A stretch of 64,000 nucleotides of DNA. Origin: JASHPR01 sp963815375 (GTDB lineage Bacteria; Actinomycetota; Actinomycetes; Streptosporangiales; Streptosporangiaceae). Numbering within the stretch: the first letter of the stretch is position 1; each line of letters opens with the position of its first letter. A program made the position numbers and the translations under genes. Shown piece by piece: positions 1 through 8,991 of this stretch. The stretch lies in assembly GCA_963815375.1 (NCBI GenBank), contig CAWFGX010000005.1, positions 1,240,001 to 1,304,000 of the forward strand. The letters are read 5' to 3'. A model generated the notes under the pieces. The model did no database searches and was not told where the DNA came from. It saw only the letters and a list, made by a program, of their open reading frames with translations.

Positions 1-591
1 GGCTTCATCGAGCCGCTTGCCGACGCGGTGCGCGCGGCTGCGATGGCGCTCCCCGCCGGCCAGGACGGATTCGACCTGGTGTTCACCGCGCACAGCATCC
101 CGGAGGCGATGGCAGCCGCCAGTGGCCCGGCCGGGTGGGCGTATCCAGCGCAGCTCGCCGAGGCCTCGCGGCTGGTAGCCGAGCGGGTCGGCGGCACTGC
201 CAGGTCCTGGCGGCTGGCCTACCAGAGCCGCAGCGGCCCGCCATCGGTGCCCTGGCTCGGGCCTGACGTCACCGACTGCATCGCCGAGCTGGCCGCGGCC
301 GGATCCGCCGGGGTCGTGCTGGTACCAGTCGGCTTCATCTCCGATCACATGGAGGTGGTCTACGACCTGGACGTCGAGGCCTCCGACGCTGCCGCCGGGC
401 TCGGCCTGCCACTGGCACGAGCTGCGACGCCCGGCACCGACCCGAGGTTCGTCGCCATGATGACCGAGCTGGTCCGGGAGCGGCTTGGCGAAGTGACTCC
501 GCGCGCGCTCGGCGACCTCGGGCCTGCCCTTGGGACATGCCGGAACGGATGCTGCGTGGCCAGCGCCACGGCAGCACGGGAAACACGGTGA
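1..591 (+). CDS. cpfC: Ferrochelatase (coproporphyrin type), C-terminal part
   Basis: This gene enters from the left edge; about 196 C-terminal residues are visible, roughly half of the usual 340-370. The frame is open from base 1 and ends in TGA at 589-591. The motif FTAHSIP carries the metal-inserting histidine, and VGFISDHMEVVYDLD carries the conserved glutamate of the second active-site wall. The tail CRNGCC fits the extra cysteines that bind a [2Fe-2S] cluster in actinobacterial ferrochelatases. By family it inserts iron into coproporphyrin III (actinobacterial heme route). The next gene starts inside its stop codon (GTGA), so the two are translationally coupled. Family assignment is firm; the N-terminal half is unseen. 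Confidence 0.93.
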   Translation, partial: GFIEPLADAVRAAAMALPAGQDGFDLVFTAHSIPEAMAAASGPAGWAYPAQLAEASRLVAERVGGTARSWRLAYQSRSGPPSVPWLGPDVTDCIAELAAAGSAGVVLVPVGFISDHMEVVYDLDVEASDAAAGLGLPLARAATPGTDPRFVAMMTELVRERLGEVTPRALGDLGPALGTCRNGCCVASATAARETR

Positions 592-1427
592 CAAAGCCTG
601 ACCCGGGCGAACTGCTCGAGCTGGCCCGTGACGCGGCTGCTGCTGCCGGGGGGCTGCTGCTCGAGCGCGGCGGCAGGCCGGAGGTTGTGGCCACTAAGTC
701 GAGCCCGACCGATGTGGTGACCGACGCGGACCGGGCCGCCGAGGAATTGATCAGAGAACGGATCGGCGCGGTGCGGCCGGGTGACCGTTTTCTCGGCGAG
801 GAGGGCGGCGAGGTCATCGTCGGCTCCGGCGTATCCGGCGAGGGCAGCGCGGTGCGCTGGATAGTGGACCCGCTCGACGGCACGGTGAACTACCTCTACG
901 GCCTGCCTGACTGGGCCGTGAGCATCGCAGCCGAGCTTGACGGGACCGCGGTGGCTGGCGCGGTGTTCGTGCCCCGGCGCGGCGAGATGTTCAGCGCCAT
1001 GACCGGCGGCGGCGCGTGGCTGACAATTAACGGGAGTGTCCGCCCTGCCCGGCTTGCCTGCAACACCGATGTGCCGCTGGACCAGGCGCTGGTGGCTACG
1101 GGTTTCGGCTACGCAGCCGGGCGGCGCCGGGTCCAGGGGGAGGTGCTGGCACAGGTCCTGCCCCGGGTCCGGGATATCCGGCGCGGCGGGTCCTGCTCCG
1201 TGGACTTGTGCTCGGTGGCGTCGGGCACAGTGGATGCCTACTACGAGCGCGGGATGAACCCCTGGGACGCCGCAGCCGGTGCCCTGATCGCTACGCAGGC
1301 CGGAGCGCTGGTCACCGGGCTGCACGGCCAGCCACCCGGCCCGTCGATGACGCTCGCCGCCGCGCCCCGGCTGCTGCGGCAGCTGCATGACCTGCTCGCC
1401 GCGGCCGACCCCGAGCGCGACGCCTGA
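588..1427 (+). CDS. Inositol monophosphatase family protein (SuhB-like)
   Basis: A 279-residue protein of the Mg-dependent inositol monophosphatase fold, of normal length. Metal-site motifs are all present: DVVTDADRAAEE near the N terminus, FLGEEGGE, WIVDPLDGTVNY (the DPLDGT signature) and NPWDAAAGALI near the C terminus. The GTG start at 588 overlaps the ferrochelatase stop by four bases; an ATG at 537 would extend 17 residues into that gene and is less likely. Expected reaction is hydrolysis of inositol or related sugar phosphates in the cytoplasm; substrate cannot be read from sequence (inositol phosphate, histidinol phosphate and fructose bisphosphate members look alike). Its 3' end is convergent with the kinase-like gene, 4 bases apart. 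Confidence 0.9.
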   Translation: MTKPDPGELLELARDAAAAAGGLLLERGGRPEVVATKSSPTDVVTDADRAAEELIRERIGAVRPGDRFLGEEGGEVIVGSGVSGEGSAVRWIVDPLDGTVNYLYGLPDWAVSIAAELDGTAVAGAVFVPRRGEMFSAMTGGGAWLTINGSVRPARLACNTDVPLDQALVATGFGYAAGRRRVQGEVLAQVLPRVRDIRRGGSCSVDLCSVASGTVDAYYERGMNPWDAAAGALIATQAGALVTGLHGQPPGPSMTLAAAPRLLRQLHDLLAAADPERDA

Positions 1428-1431
1428 CCGG

Positions 1432-2745
1432 CTACCCGGACGTCTTGCTCAGGGTGCCCGTAGCGCTGGGCCCGGACTTCCCGTGAAAGTTGAACCCCAC
1501 GGTGCCGCTGGGCCCCGGGGTGAGCGTGACGGTGCCGCCGAGGCACGGGCCCTGGGTGATCACCTGGTTCAGCCTCAGGCTGCCGGGGCCGTCGGACACA
1601 GCGTTAAGTTTCCCCGAGCAGGACAGGGAGGTGCTGGTATAGCTGACGGTCCCGCCCGTGGCTCCCGCGGCCAGGGATACCTGGACGGTGAACACGTCGG
1701 TCGGGCCGGTCTGGCTGACCTGGCCCGACCAGGTGCCGGCCAGGGTTCCGGGGACCTTGGTCGACGGCGCAGGTGAGGGGGTCGGCTGGTGCTGCGTCGT
1801 GGTCGTCCGACCGGGCGTCGGCGGCGTCGCGTCGGCTGTCTGGCTGCTGCTCGCTTTCTGCGCCAGGTGAATCACGATGACGAACGCCAGCACCAGAACA
1901 GTGATCGCGATCACTGTCGACCAGATCGCCACCGTCCGGCGGGATCGGCCCGTGGGCGGCGCGGCCGGCCCGGGCTCAGCGACTTGGGGCTCCGGGGGCG
2001 CCGCAGCCTCCGCACGGCGTGACCCTTCCGGCAGGACTCCCGCGGGCGGTATCCCGGCTCCGAGAAGCTCGGACACGATGGACCGGGCCGGCAGCCGGTC
2101 GGCAGGGTCCGGCGACAGGCACCGCGCCGTGAGCGCGCGCAGCGTCTCAGGCAGCAGTGCCAGGTCCTCGGCCCCCGCTGGCTCGCCGGCGGCCGCGTAC
2201 AGCACCGTGTGCGCCCAGGCGCGCATGTCAGCGGATGGGGTGGCGGAACCATAGGGCGGAGAGATCCCGAACTCGATGACCCGGGGCCCTTCGGGGCTGA
2301 GAACCACGTGATCGGGCCCGAACTCGCCATGCACCAGGCCGGCTTCGTGGATGGCAGCGAGCCCTGTCGCGGTCCCGATGGCCAGAGCGTCCAGCGCGCG
2401 CCCGTTCCACGGTCCTTGCGCGGTGACGAGTTCCTGCAGCGAGGGCCCGTCGAAGTGCTCGCTGACCAGGTACGCGTAGCCGCCGTCGAATCCTGAGGCC
2501 AGGATTCGCGCGACGCAGTACGGAGCTACCCGGCGCGCAGCGCTCGCCTCCTGGGTGAACCTGTCCCGCTCCGCAGGCTCCGCCGTCCAGTCCCCGTCCA
2601 GCAGCGCGATAGTGACCTCGCGGCCGGCCATGTCCCTGGCCAGATAGATCGATCCGGAACTGGGCATCCCGTCAATGCGCCCGGCCAGCCGGTAGCGGCC
2701 GACGCGCATAGGGTCGTCGGCTTGCAGCGGCGTGACATGGGGCAT
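1432..2745 (-). CDS. Membrane-anchored Ser/Thr kinase-like protein, probably a pseudokinase
   Basis: 437 residues. Residues 15-230 resemble a Hanks-type kinase domain, followed by a Pro/Ala-rich linker, one transmembrane helix (about 271-292), a Thr/Pro linker and a roughly 100-residue beta-rich extracytoplasmic domain. The three catalytic motifs are all altered: the VAIK lysine is replaced by Ala (ITIALL context, residue 47), HRD reads HGE (139-141) and DFG reads EFG (158-160). It therefore probably binds rather than phosphorylates. The ATG at 2745 is preceded by GGAG at ideal spacing; an upstream frame to 2802 lacks such a site. Divergent from the DUF4193 gene. Likely role: sensing or scaffolding across the membrane; partner unknown. 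Confidence 0.82.
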   Translation of the reverse strand: MPHVTPLQADDPMRVGRYRLAGRIDGMPSSGSIYLARDMAGREVTIALLDGDWTAEPAERDRFTQEASAARRVAPYCVARILASGFDGGYAYLVSEHFDGPSLQELVTAQGPWNGRALDALAIGTATGLAAIHEAGLVHGEFGPDHVVLSPEGPRVIEFGISPPYGSATPSADMRAWAHTVLYAAAGEPAGAEDLALLPETLRALTARCLSPDPADRLPARSIVSELLGAGIPPAGVLPEGSRRAEAAAPPEPQVAEPGPAAPPTGRSRRTVAIWSTVIAITVLVLAFVIVIHLAQKASSSQTADATPPTPGRTTTTQHQPTPSPAPSTKVPGTLAGTWSGQVSQTGPTDVFTVQVSLAAGATGGTVSYTSTSLSCSGKLNAVSDGPGSLRLNQVITQGPCLGGTVTLTPGPSGTVGFNFHGKSGPSATGTLSKTSG

Positions 2746-3050
2746 AACTCGACTCCGCAGGGTCATGCAGGCTGACATGACGCAAGTCCGTACCCTACGC
2801 ACGTTCTGCCTGCTAGTGACAATGATCTGTCAATTTGTGAGCGGACAGGCTAGCGGAAGGCTAGGGGGTCGTGAGACAGACGTCCGCGTTACGCCACGAA
2901 CCCCGCTACGCCACGAACCGCCGGAGATGGCCGGCACGTGTAACAGACCAAGGAAGGTGACAGAATTCCCCGCCGGATTCGGGCACAACCGAGGCTCCCC
3001 GAGCGTTACACCCGCGCGGTAGGCGAAGAAGATGGAGGGGTAAGGGCCAC
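2746..3050. other. Divergent intergenic region between pseudokinase and DUF4193 gene
   Basis: About 305 bases without a credible gene. It must carry promoters for both flanking genes, but no clear -35/-10 pair stands out. It contains a 13-bp direct repeat, TACGCCACGAACC, at 2890-2902 and 2907-2919 (17-bp period), which could be a double regulator site or chance. The DUF4193 ribosome site GGAGGGG lies at the right end. Confidence 0.5.
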
Positions 3051-3350
3051 ATGGCTACCGATTACGACAGCCCGAGGAAGACTGACGACGAGCTCACCGA
3101 AGACAGTCTGCAGGAGCTTCAGGCACGCCGGATGGACAAGTCGTCCACGGCGATCGACATCGACCCGGACGACGTAGCCGAGTCGCTGGAGCTGCCAGGA
3201 GCGGACCTGTCGAACGAGGAGCTCTCGTTCCGAGTGATCCCGCGCCAGGCCGACGAGTTCACCTGCTCTAGCTGCTTCCTGGTGCATCACAGGAGCCAGC
3301 TGGCGGAGACTCGCGACGGTCGGCTTGTCTGCCGGGAGTGTGCGGCCTAG
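3051..3350 (+). CDS. DUF4193 family protein with C-terminal zinc-ribbon
   Basis: A 99-residue acidic protein typical of the actinobacterial DUF4193 family. The N-terminal half is charged and probably extended; the C-terminal half carries CSSC and CREC pairs about 30 residues apart (residues about 74-97), which should bind one zinc ion. The ATG follows GGAGGGGTAAGGGCCAC, a strong ribosome site. The family is widespread and near-universal in actinobacteria, often annotated as a dsRNA-binding or RNA-polymerase-associated candidate, but its function is not established and cannot be inferred here. It stands alone, divergent from the pseudokinase and convergent with the esterase. Confidence 0.92.
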   Translation: MATDYDSPRKTDDELTEDSLQELQARRMDKSSTAIDIDPDDVAESLELPGADLSNEELSFRVIPRQADEFTCSSCFLVHHRSQLAETRDGRLVCRECAA

Positions 3351-3508
3351 GCCGGTCCCGCTCAGCGATGCCAGGTCCACGAGGCCGCTGGACGTGCACG
3401 GCAACGGCGCCGTGCGCGGATACGGTCATGCCTGGCATCCCTGGCGCGGCACGGCCGGCCGCTGGCCGCCGGCCACCGCATGGCTGTGCGGCGCGGGGCG
3501 CTCGCGCC

Positions 3509-5011
3509 TCAGCCGCCTTGCGCCCACGACCTGCGTTCCTTGCCCCGCGGGTCCAGCTGAGCCCGGCCACCATTCGCCTCGAAGATCATCACCGGATACG
3601 TTTCATCGAACGCACGCCAGCCTGGGTCGCCGTCGCGCGCGAAAGCGACCCACGCGGCATGCATCCGGTCAGCCAGGGCTTGCGGCGGCGTCGCGCCCAG
3701 CGCCTGCTCCGCACCTTCAGCGGACAGGTTGTCGAAGACGAACGGGATCTCCAGCGAGTGGCACGCGCCCAGCCCGCTCACCGGGCTCGGCCAGGCGAAT
3801 TCGTACACATATGTTGCTGCTTGCGGCCTTCCGGCCCGGGCCTGCCCCGGTGAACGGGCTTCGGCGACCGCGAGCGCTGGCAGCCGGAAGAACCGGTCGG
3901 TGAGCATGGCAGCAAGCAGGTCGCCGGGGGAGTCGTCTGGCCGGCTGGCCCGGTAGAGATCGGCAACCGGCGTAGGAATGCCGAGCCCGGACGCCAGCGC
4001 CGGCAGGGCCTCCTCGGTGACGAGGGCAGCAAGGCCGGTCGGGACGACGAAGAGCCGGAACTCATCGGCGGTCGTGCCGGTGAGCAGCGGTATCTCAGCG
4101 CCCGCGCCCGCGGTGATCGCCGCCATCGGATGCTCAGAGATCAGCGTGCCGTCAGCGACCGGGATGAACGCCATCGTGCTGGCAACGACTGTGAGGCCGA
4201 AGCGCGCGGGATCGGGCTGCGCGGCGAGCGCGTCCCGCACCGCGACCTGGGCGGCGATCAGCTCGGCCAGGCTCATCTCAGCCAGGCTCGCCGCGGTCGC
4301 CGGACGGCCCGCCGCGACGGCGAGTTCCTTGGTCACCAGGGCCGCATCGGCCGGGTCGGCCAGAGCCTGGGCCGCGCCGCTCTGCGTGATCGCCCGCGCG
4401 AACAGACCATGAACGCGGGGCAGCGACAGCAGCGTCGTCACGCTCATCGCCCCGGCGGACTCCCCGAACACCGTGACGTTGCCGGGGTCTCCACCGAACG
4501 CGGCGATGCTGTCGCGCACCCACTCCAGCGCCGCGATCTGGTCCAGCAGTCCGCGGTTGGCCGGGGCGTCGGGCAGCAGGGCGAACCCGTCAATCCCGAG
4601 CCGGTAGTTGAGGCTGACCAGCACCACGCCGTCACGGGCGAAAGCCTGGCCGTCGTAGCTCGGGACGGCCGAGTTGCCGTTGGCGAAGGCGCCGCCGTGG
4701 ATCCAGACCATGACTGGCAGGCCTGCCTGACCGGGATCGGGTGTCCATACGTTCACGGTCAGCCAGTCATCGCCAGCGATGGCCGGCTCGGGCAGCAGTG
4801 TGTCGAACGGCACCGGGTAGGCAGGCTTCGGGGGCGTCGCGCTGAACCTGTCGGCTTCCCGGATGCCGTCCCAGGCCAGCGGCGGAGCCGGTGCCTGGAA
4901 CCGCAGCGGCCCGGTCGGGCTGGCCGCGTACGGGATACCGAGGAAGCGGGCGACGCCGTCGCACCACTGACCGCGGACCCGGCCATACCTGGTGATCACG
5001 GTCGGTTCCAT
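3509..5011 (-). CDS. Type-B carboxylesterase (alpha/beta hydrolase)
   Basis: A 500-residue carboxylesterase, the normal length for the para-nitrobenzyl esterase group. The catalytic triad is visible as Ser185 in GESAGAM, Glu318 in TADEF and His418 in GACHSLEIPF; HGGAF (105-109) forms the oxyanion hole. No signal peptide is present, so it is probably cytoplasmic and hydrolyses small ester substrates of unknown identity. The start ATG at 5011 gives the standard N terminus MEPTVITRYGRVRG; the frame stays open upstream to 5593, but that stretch is antisense to the aldo-keto reductase. It is divergent from that reductase with about 75 bases between the start codons, so they could share regulation. 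Confidence 0.93.
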   Translation of the reverse strand: MEPTVITRYGRVRGQWCDGVARFLGIPYAASPTGPLRFQAPAPPLAWDGIREADRFSATPPKPAYPVPFDTLLPEPAIAGDDWLTVNVWTPDPGQAGLPVMVWIHGGAFANGNSAVPSYDGQAFARDGVVLVSLNYRLGIDGFALLPDAPANRGLLDQIAALEWVRDSIAAFGGDPGNVTVFGESAGAMSVTTLLSLPRVHGLFARAITQSGAAQALADPADAALVTKELAVAAGRPATAASLAEMSLAELIAAQVAVRDALAAQPDPARFGLTVVASTMAFIPVADGTLISEHPMAAITAGAGAEIPLLTGTTADEFRLFVVPTGLAALVTEEALPALASGLGIPTPVADLYRASRPDDSPGDLLAAMLTDRFFRLPALAVAEARSPGQARAGRPQAATYVYEFAWPSPVSGLGACHSLEIPFVFDNLSAEGAEQALGATPPQALADRMHAAWVAFARDGDPGWRAFDETYPVMIFEANGGRAQLDPRGKERRSWAQGG

Positions 5012-5086
5012 GGGCGCACTCTGCCATGCCGCCAGACGCTTCGCTAGGTTCGTAACCGAGTAACCATGACGACAGCCGGAGGGGCG

Positions 5087-6079
5087 ATGGAGTCGATCTC
5101 GCTGGGCAGCGGCGGGCCGCAGGTATCCAGGGCCGGCCTGGGCCTGATGGGCATGTCCGGCATCTACGGCCCGGCCGACGAGCCGGAGAGCATCGCGACG
5201 ATCCGGGCGGCGCTGGATGCGGGGATCACCCTGCTCGACACTGCCGACTTCTACGGCATGGGGCACAACGAATTGCTGCTGCGCGACGCGCTCCGTGGCG
5301 TGGACCGTGGCAGCGTGTTCATCCAGGTGAAGTTTGGCGGCCAGCGGGACCCCAGCGGCGCGTTCGTTGGGCATGACGCGAGCCCGGCCATGGCCAAGAG
5401 CTCGCTGGCCTACACACTGACCCGGCTGGGCACTGACTATGTCGACCTCTACCAGCCGGCCAGGCTGGACCCGCGCGTCCCGATCGAGGACACGGTCGGT
5501 GCGATCGCCGAGATGATCCAGGCGGGCTACGTCCGGTACCTCGGCCTGTCCGAGATGGGCGCCGAGACCATCCGCCGTGCCCACGCCGTGCACCCGGTCA
5601 CCGCGCTGCAGATCGAGTACTCACTGATGAGCCGGGGCATCGAGACAGCAATCGTGCCCACAGTCCGCGAGCTGGGCATCGGCGTGACCGCTTACGGGAT
5701 CATGTCGCGCGGCCTGCTGTCGACAGCCAGCGCCCGCGAGATCAGCCCCGCCGACCCGCGTTCCCGCTTTCCCCGGTTCCAGGGCGAGAACCTGAGGCGC
5801 AACCTGGACCTGCTCGCCGCGCTGGAGAAGGTCGCGCAGGAGCACGGCGTCAGCACCGCCCAGCTGGCCATCGCCTGGGTCGCCTCCCGCGGCGCCGACA
5901 TCGTCCCGCTCATCGGCACCAAGCGCAGGGACCGGCTCACCGAGGCGCTGGCAGCCTTCGACTTGCGGCTCACCCCGGCCGACCTGGCCTCGCTGGAGAC
6001 CGCTGTGCCCGCTGGCCAGGTAGCGGGCGACCGCTACGACGCGCATCAGATGGCCGCGCTGGACAGCGAAAAATCATGA
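5087..6079 (+). CDS. Aldo/keto reductase
   Basis: A 330-residue NADPH-dependent (beta/alpha)8 reductase. Catalytic Asp51 and Tyr56 lie in LLDTADFYG and the lysine in IQVKFGG (82). At the usual histidine position (YQHR in relatives) the sequence reads YQPAR, so the fourth member of the classical tetrad is absent; this looks like a subgroup feature rather than damage, since everything else is intact. The ATG at 5087 is preceded by GGAGGGG; an ATG at 5066 would add seven residues without a ribosome site. A TAGGTT box at 5045-5050 could be its -10 element. Substrate is probably a carbonyl compound; unknown. Confidence 0.9.
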   Translation: MESISLGSGGPQVSRAGLGLMGMSGIYGPADEPESIATIRAALDAGITLLDTADFYGMGHNELLLRDALRGVDRGSVFIQVKFGGQRDPSGAFVGHDASPAMAKSSLAYTLTRLGTDYVDLYQPARLDPRVPIEDTVGAIAEMIQAGYVRYLGLSEMGAETIRRAHAVHPVTALQIEYSLMSRGIETAIVPTVRELGIGVTAYGIMSRGLLSTASAREISPADPRSRFPRFQGENLRRNLDLLAALEKVAQEHGVSTAQLAIAWVASRGADIVPLIGTKRRDRLTEALAAFDLRLTPADLASLETAVPAGQVAGDRYDAHQMAALDSEKS

Positions 6080-6151
6080 CGCGCAGAACGGGGGCGACCG
6101 CGCGCCCAGCCTGCCCAGGGCCAGTCACCGTGCTGCCCGGGGCTGCCAGCG

Positions 6152-7648
6152 CTATAACCGGCTAGCCGCCGCGGTCGGCTGCGCGGGCTCGTCCAGGTGC
6201 ACCAGGCCTACCTGCGTGACCCGGCCGGGGTGCCGTGCGTAAAGGTAGACCAGGTAGCCCACGCCGATGATCATCCACACTGCCACGGCTGGGCCCATGT
6301 AGGACAGCGGGGGAGTGAGCGGGGCGACGAACGAGAACACCTTGATGCCAGCGGCCGTCAGCCACGCCGGGACGAAGGCAGCGATCCCCAGCACCGGGAT
6401 GACCAGGTGAGACAGCCACCGTAGGCCACCGGCCAGGCCGCCGCTGCGGCGCGCGAAGAAGCCGATGCAGGCGGCGTTCATCACGATGTAGATGGCGACG
6501 AGCACGATCACGATGCCGGTGCCCACCATCGAGAACGCGACCGTCGGCGTGTAGCCGAAGCCAAGGCCGAGGGTGACCCCGACAGTGACGGCGAACGCCA
6601 CCAGGATGCTGTTCACCGGAGACCGGTGCCTGGAGCTGACCAGCTCGAAGAAGCGGGGGAACGCCCCGATCCGGCCCATCGCATACGCGGTCCTGCTGGA
6701 CACGTTGATCCCGGCGTTCGCGTTCGCGATCGTGGAGTTGACGATCGCCAGGAACACGAAGAACCAGAAGACCCCGTACAGCGAGCGTGCCAGCCCCTCC
6801 CAGGATGCGCTGCCAGTCCCGGTGGTGAAGCTGGCAAACCCCCGCGGCCCGAACGCCACGTCAACCGCGTACGTCGTGAACACGTACAAGGCGCCGATCA
6901 GCAGCGTGGCCAGCAGCACCGCGCGCTGCACGGTGCGCCGCGGATCCCGGGCCTCCTCGGCCAGCGGCGCTGCCCCCTCGAAGCCGCCGAACGCAAGCAA
7001 CGTGAACACCGAGCCGCCGATCACCCCAGACAGGCCGTGGAACCCGCTCGGGGTGTACTTGGTCGTGAACACCGACCAGGTGTTGTGGCTGCCCGCATGA
7101 GCGATCAGGAACACCGCCAGCACCAGGAAGACGCCGATCTCGAACAGGCCCAGGACGGTGCCAAGCCTGGCTGAGGTTCTGACGCCGTAGTAGCCCGCCG
7201 CGAGCACGATCAGCGCGCCCAGGATCGACCATGGCCACCACAGAGTGGCTGGGTATCCAGGAAATTCTGAGTTGATCGTCGCCGCGGTTGTGAAGCCAAG
7301 CTGCAGCAGCACGAGCGGGGGAATCAGCCAGCCCACGAGCACGTATCCCCACGCCACCAGGAAGCCCCCGGCTGGGTGGATGCCGCGGGCAGCATACGTC
7401 GCCAGCGACCCGGCGGCTGGCATCTCGCGGGCCAGCAGGCCGATGCACCAGGCGCACAGCAGGCACGCGACCAGGGCGAAGATCACCGACAGCGGCAGCG
7501 ATCCGCCGGCGAAGGCGACCCCGGCCGGAATCGACGCGGCGATGGCCGCGCCAGGGGCCATGTCGGTAATGCTCTGGAACAGGACCTCGCGAAGGCCGAT
7601 CGCATTACGCCTCAGGCCGGTCGCGGTCCCCGGCTGAGCCGCTGCCAT
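6152..7648 (-). CDS. APC-family amino acid permease
   Basis: A 498-residue integral membrane protein with about 12 hydrophobic helices and the APC (amino acid-polyamine-organocation) fold. Near the N terminus GLREVLFQSITDMAPGAA matches the TM1 region of the family, and GGFEGAAPLAEEARDPRR is the characteristic TM6 segment with the following loop. It should import an amino acid or amine by proton symport; the substrate cannot be assigned. The ATG at 7648 follows GGAGGCAGCC, a good ribosome site. It stands between the reductase (convergent) and a small hypothetical gene (divergent), with no pathway genes next to it. Confidence 0.92.
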   Translation of the reverse strand: MAAAQPGTATGLRRNAIGLREVLFQSITDMAPGAAIAASIPAGVAFAGGSLPLSVIFALVACLLCAWCIGLLAREMPAAGSLATYAARGIHPAGGFLVAWGYVLVGWLIPPLVLLQLGFTTAATINSEFPGYPATLWWPWSILGALIVLAAGYYGVRTSARLGTVLGLFEIGVFLVLAVFLIAHAGSHNTWSVFTTKYTPSGFHGLSGVIGGSVFTLLAFGGFEGAAPLAEEARDPRRTVQRAVLLATLLIGALYVFTTYAVDVAFGPRGFASFTTGTGSASWEGLARSLYGVFWFFVFLAIVNSTIANANAGINVSSRTAYAMGRIGAFPRFFELVSSRHRSPVNSILVAFAVTVGVTLGLGFGYTPTVAFSMVGTGIVIVLVAIYIVMNAACIGFFARRSGGLAGGLRWLSHLVIPVLGIAAFVPAWLTAAGIKVFSFVAPLTPPLSYMGPAVAVWMIIGVGYLVYLYARHPGRVTQVGLVHLDEPAQPTAAASRL

Positions 7649-7778
7649 GGCTGCCTCCGGTACCTGCGTTATCGCTGATACCGCGATGTTCTCCCAGGTT
7701 CAGCGACAAGAAAAGGCCCCGCCTCAAAGCGGCCCGGAGGCGCAAAGCCAACACAGCAAATACTGGCAAAATGGATCC

Positions 7779-8282
7779 ATGCGGTGGACGGACTTGCCTC
7801 CGGACGGCGGGCGGGACAATGCTGGCCCATCCGGCCTGCGGCGCAGTGAGTGGGAACAGCTCAGGCAGCGGCTGGAGCGCCTGCCTGCCGGCCACCCGTC
7901 ATCGCCGGGCGCCGAGACCGCGGAAGACGCCTGGGATGACGAGAGCCGCGTGGAGCCAGACGCGCAAGAGGGCTGGGACACCGGCAGCGAGCACGCCAGG
8001 GAAGCAGTCAGCGGGCCGCGATCCAGCGCTGGCGATCCCGAGGTGGCCCGCCGCCCGGGCGGCGGGGAGCGCCATCCGCGGGGCGGCGGGAATGACGACA
8101 CACCGGCCAGGCGGGGCGGGCACGATGGCCGGCCGTCCAGCGATGGCACAGATGCCGCAGCCGGCAGTCCCGCCCGCCGTGAGCCGTACCGGCCCTGGTT
8201 CGCCTCTGGCGAGTCAGCAGAGCCGTGGTTTGCCTCAGATGTCCAGCCTGGGCTTATCCCGCCTGACCCTGATCACGGCTGA
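7779..8282 (+). CDS. Small hydrophilic hypothetical protein
   Basis: A 167-residue frame beginning MRWTDLPPDGG, with a predicted helical segment (SEWEQLRQRLERLP) followed by a long Gly/Arg/Asp/Pro-rich, apparently disordered tail and a repeated PWFAS motif near the C terminus. I do not recognise a family. Support for a real gene is G/C bias at third positions and a CAAAAT box six bases before the ATG that could be the -10 of a leaderless transcript; no ribosome site is visible. The 3' end overlaps the convergent FHA gene by 29 bases. The call is moderate to weak. Confidence 0.5.
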   Translation: MRWTDLPPDGGRDNAGPSGLRRSEWEQLRQRLERLPAGHPSSPGAETAEDAWDDESRVEPDAQEGWDTGSEHAREAVSGPRSSAGDPEVARRPGGGERHPRGGGNDDTPARRGGHDGRPSSDGTDAAAGSPARREPYRPWFASGESAEPWFASDVQPGLIPPDPDHG

Positions 8283-8784
8283 GCGTGGCCGGATCGGGTT
8301 CCTGGCGCGGCAGCAGTACGTCCGCCGTTACGTCGGCCCCCAGCCGGACTGTGTCGCCATCAGCCAGCCGCACCGCGGTCCCGGGCAGCACCCGGTCGCC
8401 GTTGACGAAGGTGCCGTTTGTCGAGTGCTCATCGCGGATCGTCGCATGCCCCGCGTCATCCACCGTGACCGTGGCGTGGCGTCTGGATACGTTGTCGAAT
8501 GCTGAGAATGCCGCTGCAACGAGGGATTCCGCCGGGTCACGGCCGAGCAGCAGCGACGTCCCGGCTGGCACCTCCACGTTCCCGGTCGAGAACGCCAGCC
8601 GGAGCACCGCGGGGGAGATAGGGCCGGTGCCCTCCTCCTGCCTCAGGTACTCCTGCATAACCGTCGCCGGAGCCGGCGGATCGTCGTCGGGCCGGTTACG
8701 GGGCAGGTTGGCACCGCAGGTGAAGCAGATGAGGTCGTCCGGCTTGACCTCGGCTGCGCACGCAGGGCAAGTCACGGTCACCAT
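8254..8784 (-). CDS. Zinc-ribbon and FHA domain protein
   Basis: A 176-residue protein. The N terminus holds a zinc ribbon (CPACAAEV ... CFTCG, residues 5-24). The C-terminal half is a forkhead-associated domain: LLLGRDP, VSRRHATV and STNGTFVNGDRV supply the Arg, Ser-x-x-His and Asn residues that read phosphothreonine. It should act as an adaptor binding a phosphorylated partner of a Ser/Thr kinase. The start at 8784 is set by AGGAGGG seven bases upstream; two in-frame ATGs further up lack one. Divergent from the acyl-CoA dehydrogenase. The partner kinase is not adjacent, and the only kinase-like gene in the window is catalytically degenerate. Confidence 0.9.
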   Translation of the reverse strand: MVTVTCPACAAEVKPDDLICFTCGANLPRNRPDDDPPAPATVMQEYLRQEEGTGPISPAVLRLAFSTGNVEVPAGTSLLLGRDPAESLVAAAFSAFDNVSRRHATVTVDDAGHATIRDEHSTNGTFVNGDRVLPGTAVRLADGDTVRLGADVTADVLLPRQEPDPATLSRDQGQAG

Positions 8785-8991
8785 CGACGTCCCTCCTGGA
8801 ACGTTATCCATCCTGGTCATAGCCGACCCGGTGGGTCTGGAGTAAGAGCCGGCTCGGACGAGAGCGTAACGCGCGGCGCGGGTGCCGCGGGCCGTGGGCC
8901 GGCAGCTGGCCGGCCTGTCGGGGAGAGTTCCCCAAGTAGCATCGCTGGCACGGGCGGGCAGGCGTCGCGGGATCAGGCAAAGGGGCCAGAC

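Noticed and set aside
2938..3010. GTGTAAC and GTTACAC inverted words upstream of DUF4193
   Set aside because: The arms are about 60 bases apart and short; chance is a sufficient explanation.
3509..5593. Extended N terminus (to 5593) for the carboxylesterase
   Set aside because: The extra 194 residues are antisense to the aldo-keto reductase and do not resemble an esterase or a signal peptide; ATG 5011 gives the family N terminus.
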